Both the position numbers and the translations under genes were made by a program. This document shows positions 31,275 through 36,059 of a DNA stretch of 36,059 nt, piece after piece. Under the pieces are notes generated by a model. It was not told the DNA's origin and did no database searches. It worked only from the letters and a program-made list of their open reading frames with translations. Every line of letters starts with the position of its first letter. Position 1 is the first letter of the stretch. Source of the stretch: a virus; the IMG/VR virus record IMGVR_UViG_3300044699_000165, positions 1-36,059 of that record; one strand, written 5' to 3'.

Positions 31275-33100
31275 TCAACGCTGCCCCTCGTCCATGGGTG
31301 GACCCGGCTGCCTGCGTTGACGGCGTGTCCGCAGACCCATGGCCTTCCGTTCGAGGACCGACCACATGTGCCTTTGTCCGAACGTGGTCGTCGCCGTTTG
31401 TCCGTAGGCGGCCTGGAGGACATTGCCAGCGCACGCCCTCGCCACGGGCGTGGCGTGTCCCTAGGCTGATCCTGGTCGACCCGCTAGGATGCGGCAGCGG
31501 CCCTGGCCAGGTCACCAGCGCTCCACGGCACCTGGAACGAACACGGGCGTCGGCCGCAGCGGTTGTTGAGGGTGTCGCCCGTGCCCGCGGCCTTCAAAAC
31601 TAGCGGCCAGCAGGATGTCCACGTGGCCGAGCCTGGAAGTCCTCCGAACCAACTCGGTGCGGGCGATCGCCGGTGGTAACCTTGCCGTTGGGAGGATCCC
31701 ACAGCGTGGCCGGGGAACCTTGCGCCGTCTTGCCATCGGCGGGGCCGACTCGTGTCCAGCATTGACCATTGCTCAGAGCCCTTGAACCAGGCCAGCCAGC
31801 GCACGCCTCGTGCCAAGTTAGGTAAGAACACGAATCACCGGCTTCGCCGCGCCTCCACGCCGACCTGTGTCCACGTAGTACTCGAACCGAGCAAGGCCGA
31901 GCCCTTCGGCACCGCGCCGGCCTCGGCCCACAGGGCCTGCATGCGGGTCAGCGCCATCGGGCGCGCGACAAGCAGAGAGTAAAGCCTTGGCGCCCACATG
32001 GCCTACGGGGCCCTCCTCCTCCAGGATGAGGCCGAGGAACTCCTGATATCTCCAGGCGCTGTGTTACCGGGTCAATGGCGGTCCGTTGAGTGCGATGGTG
32101 GCTGGCAGACCGTCCAGCCAACCGTGGGGGAGGTTGGTGTGTGCCAAGCGGCGTCCACGCAGGTCGGTGCGCTCACGGCGCACGTAGGACCGTCCTCCCC
32201 GCATGGTGCATGTGTCATCTCGCGCATTGCGCTCCCACGTTGCAGCCGCTGTAGTCGTAGCCGAAAGCCGTTGTGGCTTGGGTTGGCGTCGTAGCGGAAA
32301 GGCGAACTGACCGAGCGTGCTGACGCCCGGGAAGCTGGTGACCAGTGGCTTGCCGCCGATGATGGTGAGCGTGCAGCAGGGCCTCGATCGGGCGGTTGCT
32401 GAGCAGGGTGCGGACGCCGCCACGATGGGCGTGCCCTGACGGCGCTAGGACGTCACGGCGTGACCATCAGCTTGGCGCGGGTGGTGGGGCTGCCCGGCTT
32501 GCCAGGGCCGCCCTTGTCGCGATGGATCTCATCGCGAACGACCACGCCAGCGTCGGTGACCAGGTTGGTCATGTGAACGTCTTGGTGCGCTCTCGATGCC
32601 GTTGGTCATTCACGCCCGCACTGGTCAGCGGGTCGTCGCTCAGGAAGAGCACGTCAGCGTCGGGGAGGACCACGTTGCCGGCGGTCGTCACGATGGCCGT
32701 GCGTGCCCTTGATCTGGAGCGATGCGGAGCCCGGGGAAGGCGGCGCGCAGGTCGCTCGACCAGCCACCGAGGTGACGGGGGGAGCGATTGACCAGCGCGT
32801 GGTGGCCGGTGCCGATGCGCTCGGCCAGCGTGGCCAGCATGACCTGGCGTCTTGCCGAGGCCCATGTCATCGCCCAGGAAGGCGCAGCCCCAGCGGTCGA
32901 TGGCGCCCCGCACGTACAGGTAGCTCACCGCCTGGTGGTGGCAGGAAGGGCGGACCATGCCGGGCAGGTCCACCGTGATGTCGGTCGTGAGCGATGCGCT
33001 CAGGGCGGCGATCTCGCCCATGTTGATGATCGGGCTGGCGGGCGGCGCCAGCGTCGGCACGTGCGTTCAGCAGTGCGAACAGTTCGTCGGGGGTGCTCAT
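31275..33100 (-). CDS. SNF2-like (SF2, DExH) helicase
   Basis: ATG 33100 (MSTPDELFALLNA) with GAGGAAG upstream; about 608 residues when frames are merged. Motifs in order: DRWGCAFLGDDMGLGKT (motif I, Walker A), LATLAERIGTGHHALVN (Ia region), VVVRDEIHRDKGG (motif II, DEIH), GRSYVRRERTDLRGR (the YxRR-type strand before the second lobe), then HVDILLASFEGRGTGDTLNN (motif V area). The order and spacing are those of SNF2-family ATPases, which move on duplex DNA. Phage versions are usually linked to replication or recombination. At least eight frame changes break it, the most of any gene here. It is either badly sequenced or decayed; conserved motifs remain, which favours the former. Confidence 0.7.
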
Positions 33101-33165
33101 GTCAAGGGGTACTTCCTCTTATCGGATTGTGGGTGTCAGGGGTGGAAAGGCAGATGCTACCAGGT

Positions 33166-33205
33166 GGGGGCAGGTGATAGCACCTGCCCCCATACCCCAG
33201 CTATG
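33166..33205. promoter_or_regulatory. Hairpin plus palindrome copy upstream of helicase
   Basis: A perfect 11-bp hairpin GGGGGCAGGTG-ATAG-CACCTGCCCCC (33166-33191) runs straight into ATACCCCAGCTATGG. That is the dispersed palindrome in reverse with one extra base. No T tract, so attenuator, operator or processing site are more likely than a plain terminator. 60-90 bases before the helicase start. Confidence 0.55.
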
Positions 33206-33249
33206 GGTCAGCCCAGGGCAGCCCGTTGGTTGTGGCGCACGTGGGGCCG

Positions 33250-33975
33250 TTAGTAAGCCCCGGCAGACCGAGCGCTCTCCTCGCAGGGGGAGCCCGCAGA
33301 ACGTTGCACTTTGCCAGTTGAGGTGGCCGTTAGGCCGCGGCCAGCGTGCGCCGATGGTCGCCTGGCGATGATGGCGAAGCTCGGCCTCGATCTGGGCCGC
33401 GGTAACGTTGGCGCCTGGCTTCTGGTCTGGCTCGTAGCGCTTGCCCTCGCCGTAGGCGGCGCCCGTACCTTCTTCCGAAGATCCACCCAGCCCACTTGCC
33501 CTTGGCCACGTTTGTCGATCTTGACCTTGAGGCGGGTGTCGCCACCTGGGGACGGCGTACGTGTGCCGCTGGGGGACGCTGGACAGGGCCAGGCCGTTGG
33601 TCGCCCTCTCGCCGCAGCCTCGCGGCCGGCCTCGGAGCGCAGGGTCATCAGCGCCCGCTTGGCAGCCAGGAAGGTGAGCGGGCCCTCGCTGGCCATGGAC
33701 GCACGCACGCGTCGCTGGCCGAGGTGGGGATGCTCACACCAATCTCCAGCAGGCGTTGCGAACAGGCCCCGGATCTGGACCGCATGTCAGCGGCGCATGC
33801 GGGGCAGTAGCTGTGCCACTGCTTCTCAGTGTTGACAGCGGCCAGGGCCGTGCCCATGAACCAGGATGGTGTTGCAGGTGAACGCAGTGCATCGGGCTGC
33901 CGTCACGCTTGGTGACGAACCTCGCCGTGATGACCGCTGGTACTCGGCGTCAAGTGCGGTGGTGGGTGCTCATGT
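33250..33975 (-). CDS. Unknown protein with Cys cluster, frame-broken
   Basis: ATG 33975 (MSTHHRT) with AGGAGG upstream; ends ARSAGAY at 33250. Coherent pieces in changing frames: AVITARFVTKRDGSPMHCVH, NTEKQWHSYCPACAADMRS, EGPLTFLAAKRALMTLRSEA, KIDKRGQGQVGWVD and YEPDQKPGANVTAAQIEAEL. CVH plus CPACA suggests a zinc site near the N-terminus. About 240 residues, and at least five frame changes. It shares the TGACATGAGCACC start context with the helicase gene, and is probably in the same transcript. Function unknown. Confidence 0.45.
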
Positions 33976-33986
33976 CAGGGTGCCTC

Positions 33987-34169
33987 CTATCGGCTCGCCG
34001 GTCCTCGTGACCGGCCAAGGGCCGTTCTACCACCAGATTGCCCCACTTCCACCCATCGTGGACAAAGTGCCTGGTAGTGGGGCACTTGCAGGAAACCCTT
34101 CTCGTAGGTGATTTGGTGACGAATGTGGCCATCTACCAGGGGTGATGAGGTGATTGTTGTGAACGGCAA
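33987..34169 (-). CDS. Unknown small protein
   Basis: TTG start at 34169 (read MPFTTITSSPLVDGHIRHQI); 60 residues in one frame, ending SRGPASR twelve bases before the next start, with the next gene's AGGAGG in the gap. It contains TYEKGFLQVPHYQALCPRWV. No motif. A frame change in its last third is possible because another frame reads NLVVERPLAGHEDRRADR. Confidence 0.4.
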   Translation of the reverse strand: MPFTTITSSPLVDGHIRHQITYEKGFLQVPHYQALCPRWVEVGQSGGRTALGRSRGPASR

Positions 34170-34219
34170 TTCACGCAGGATCGTCGCAGGGGCGATGTGG
34201 GGGACGTTGGGGCCGATTG

Positions 34220-34558
34220 GGGGGTGCGTGGCTTAGAACGCCACACAGGGCCTCTCAGGCATCGTGGGGATCGACGCCTCGATCGTCTGGCGTGGACGAC
34301 GTACCAGGACCGAGCACGGGGCCTGTTGCGACGCTGGGCATCGGACAGGCGGTGGTTGCTGTCACCGCGAAGACAGGCCGCGGTCGAGGACCCAGCGGGC
34401 CATGCGAGCGCGGCCTCGCCGCCGGTGGCGTACACCCGAGGTCGTAGTCGCGGTCAGCGATGGTGACCGTGATGTGGTAGCGGTCGTTGTCAACGACAAC
34501 GGCCATGAGGTGGTGAGTGGTAGTGGTTGCACACCTCTTCGAAGGAGCGCCCCCACAT
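34220..34558 (-). CDS. Unknown small protein, frame-broken
   Basis: ATG 34558 (MWGRSFEEVCNHYH), a frame change near 34515, then MAVVVDNDRYHITVTIADRD (also a possible start at 34506), GVYATGGEAALA and MARWVLDRGLSS. About 100 residues, alpha/beta. It begins about 50 bases after an intrinsic terminator, so it should have its own promoter; I could not place one. Function unknown. Confidence 0.4.
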
Positions 34559-34606
34559 GAAATCCCGAAGGGTAAGTGTGACGTCCGACAACGCAGACGC
34601 GAAACG

Positions 34607-34630
34607 CCCCTCGGGGGGAAGCCCGAGGGG
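34607..34630 (-). terminator. Intrinsic terminator
   Basis: Stem CCCCTCGGG / CCCGAGGGG (9 bp) with a 6-base loop; the minus strand continues CGTTTCG. Ends the unit containing the 34672-34957 gene. Confidence 0.75.
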
Positions 34631-34671
34631 TCGTTCGCCGGTGGTGATGTCACCTGGATGAAGCCGAGGGC

Positions 34672-34957
34672 TACTTGCGGCGGCTGGGGGGGCCGTGCTG
34701 GCTTGACGTATGCGCCTCGACCACAGCGGCGCCCCGGGACGACGACGCGTTGCGTGTCGGAAGGATGTTTGGTGCGCCGCAGCTCGCCCATGCGATTGAG
34801 GTAGCGCTCCTTGTACGGCGCATGGCGGAAGCCCTTTACGGCGGCCGCCTGACAGCAGCTTGAACGCTGCTGGGCGATGCGCCTGGTGGGCTGGCGCGTT
34901 GCCGGTGGCTGCGCCGTGGCGGCCGTGCCCCAACCAGTGCGGGCCACGAGGTGTCAC
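34672..34957 (-). CDS. Unknown basic protein
   Basis: Possible GTG 34957. The coherent part is RQPTRRIAQQRSSCCQAAAV, KGFRHAPYKERYLNRMGELR and HPSDTQRVVVPGRRCGRGAY. A C7 run near 34688 probably hides an indel, after which it ends SRRK at 34672. About 95 residues, strongly basic, three cysteines. It precedes a terminator, which supports a real gene. Function unknown. Confidence 0.4.
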
Positions 34958-34962
34958 GGCGT

Positions 34963-35147
34963 TCGAGGTTGTACTCGTACCCGAGGTGCTGAGCCGGACC
35001 GGGTGGAACTGAGGATGACCGCCAGCCTCTCGTAAAAACGCCCCCAGGACTCCGTATAGTGGAGTCCCGGCAAGATGATCACCAGGACCACCGCCATGGC
35101 GGCGAGCCTCCAGGATGGCGATGCGCCTTGAGGGGACGTGATCATGA
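34963..35147 (-). CDS. Possible single-pass membrane protein
   Basis: ATG 35147 (MITSPQGASPSWRLAAMAVV), coupled to the upstream stop. It has one hydrophobic helix (LAAMAVVLVIILPGL), then YTESWGRFYERLAVILSST, and a low-complexity end. 61 residues. A hairpin with a distant T5 run (35047-35067) falls inside it, which weakens the call. Confidence 0.35.
35047..35067 (-). terminator. Possible hairpin terminator
   Basis: Stem GGACTCC / GGAGTCC (7 bp) with a 7-base loop. On the minus strand CTGGGGGCG separates the stem from TTTTT, which is too far for a classic terminator. Conflicts with the membrane-protein frame. Confidence 0.25.
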
Positions 35148-35150
35148 TCA

Positions 35151-35714
35151 GTCCGTCCCCCATCCAACGAGGTTTTTCCCGGTTTCGTAGGCGAAGCGTT
35201 TGTGCCGCAGTCGACGCCAGCTGCGGTCGGTGCTTCCCAGTACTTGGCGCCGCAGGCGCACCGGGGTGACCGCCCTCCTCGGCTGATGTAGTTTGCCCGT
35301 GGCTGTCCACGGGGGTGCCAGCCAGCGGGCGACCTATGTCCCGCGCACGAAACGCTGGTACGAGCCGGTAGCTGTTGACCCGGCCCGTGGCGACGAGCGC
35401 GCTGGGCGTACTGGCTGCACTCCTCGACAGCTGTCGAGGCCGTCCGGTCTCAGCCCTTGAGGCATCAGGGCGACGAAACGGGGGGAAGTTCGGGACCGCC
35501 GGGGTGGCGGCGGGGGTCGATGCCGTGGGGGTGCTCATCGACTGGCACGTCCCTCGTGCCTGGACCCCAGCGCTCGACCGTGCGGCCGGACTTCTGGCGG
35601 AAACCTCACGAGGTACCGGGTGGGGGTGACCGCGGACGATGGAGCACTCGTACAGCGAGCTCGTACTTGCGGACCGTCGCCAGTGCGCCGTGTTGGCCAG
35701 GGGTGGTGGGTCAT
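35151..35714 (-). CDS. Unknown protein with C-terminal zinc ribbon, frame-broken
   Basis: Start uncertain: ATG 35714 (MTHHPWPTRR) or the ATG at 35731. Coherent pieces: LATVRKYELAVRVLHRPRSP, SGRTVERWGPGTRDVPVDEH, TASTAVEECSQYAQRARRHG and, most convincing, PRANYISRGGRSPRCACGAK then YWEAPTAAGVDCGT, a CxC...C zinc ribbon near the end. It ends GWGTD at 35151, coupled to the next start. About 185 residues. At least four frame changes. It lies after a terminator, so it is probably the first gene of its unit. Confidence 0.4.
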
Positions 35715-35764
35715 GGGGACGAGGCCTAGCATGGTTGCGTGCACCAGTCCCCCACAACGACGAA

Positions 35765-35791
35765 GGGCCCGCACCGTGAGGTGCGGTGCCC
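35765..35791 (-). terminator. Intrinsic terminator
   Basis: Stem GGGCCCGCACC / GGTGCGG-T-GCCC (11 bp with one bulged base) and a 4-base loop; the minus strand continues TTCGTCGTTG. Located about 50 bases after the stop of the gene at 35840-35966. Confidence 0.8.
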
Positions 35792-35839
35792 TGGGTGAGT
35801 GCGAGGTCAGAAGCAGACCGGGCGGAGCGTGGTTGCCCC

Positions 35840-35966
35840 TTACGGCGGAGCCGTGAAGCTGGAGGCCCCGGACTCGAAGACGGTACCACCCGTCCTCGAT
35901 CCTCACGAGGGTCCAGGTGGTCCGGAGGCGGGCGCCGCCGTGGTAGGCCACCACGAGGTGGCCCAC
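35840..35966 (-). CDS. Unknown small beta-type protein
   Basis: GTG 35966 (read MGHLVVAYHGGARLRTTWTL), then VRIEDGW. A frame change at about 35885 gives TVFESGASSFTAPP and stop at 35840. About 42 residues. A strong terminator follows on the same strand, supporting a real transcript. Function unknown. The 93 bases to the right edge show nothing. Confidence 0.45.
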
Positions 35967-36059
35967 CAGGCGGTCGATAGCTCACAGCGCCCATGGACGG
36001 CTCGCCGTCTGTAGTCGCAGGACCTCCAGCGGGCAGGGGGGCCGCCCGGGTAGCCGTGG

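Noticed and set aside
34954-35994. A 346-codon minus-strand frame with Pro/Ala/Ser/Arg-rich translation
   Set aside because: It runs through a strong terminator (35765-35791), and its low-complexity translation is typical of an off-frame in high-GC DNA. Shorter pieces in other frames look real.

Overview
The window looks like a piece of a tailed bacteriophage genome (Caudoviricetes) from a high-GC, probably actinobacterial host. The evidence is a complete packaging and head module, many overlapping small genes joined by ATGA, GTGA or TGATG start-stop overlaps, frequent GTG starts, Cys-lipobox secreted proteins, and several start codons with a -10-like hexamer only 6-7 nt upstream, as in leaderless actinobacterial transcripts. 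I see no integrase, repressor, polymerase or host gene, so lifestyle and exact relatives are undetermined. The left edge cuts through a gene.

Layout, nearly all on the minus strand and so read right to left. (1) 19.5-9.4 kb is packaging and head: terminase large subunit, several virion-associated unknowns, portal, coiled-coil scaffold, N4-gp56-type major capsid protein, a PKD-domain protein and small connector-like proteins. (2) 9.4-0 kb is the tail and receptor module: a His-rich tail-collar fibre, a baseplate-like protein, a collagen-like mini-protein, a Gp80-like tail protein, a fibre with a duplicated N-terminal module, an FN3 protein, and a large fibre with concanavalin-like domains, a GH128-like glycoside hydrolase domain and a 60-63 bp tandem-repeat tail running off the left edge. 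No tape measure or major tail tube gene is visible. (3) 19.6-25.8 kb is a run of tiny accessory genes (KTSC domain, zinc ribbons, one-helix membrane proteins, coiled coils, a lipoprotein) interrupted by four tRNAs (Ala, Gly, Val, Val). (4) 25.9-29.7 kb has mixed strands: two plus-strand lipoprotein genes, one a lysozyme-like transglycosylase, small zinc proteins and a fifth tRNA (CAT anticodon). (5) 30.2-31.2 kb has no convincing gene and is rich in palindromes. (6) 31.3-36.1 kb holds a SNF2/DExH-type helicase and small unknown genes separated by good intrinsic terminators.

Many genes, including essential ones (terminase, portal, capsid), are split between frames, often at homopolymers. I read this mainly as insertion/deletion errors in the sequence, not decay. 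I therefore annotate merged genes, and their internal boundaries are approximate. The most interesting unexplained signals are a dispersed palindromic 12-mer (ATAGCTGGCTAT-like) found mostly in intergenic gaps, a set of putative leaderless promoters, a long inverted repeat just upstream of terminase, and the structured non-coding block at 30.5-31.0 kb.
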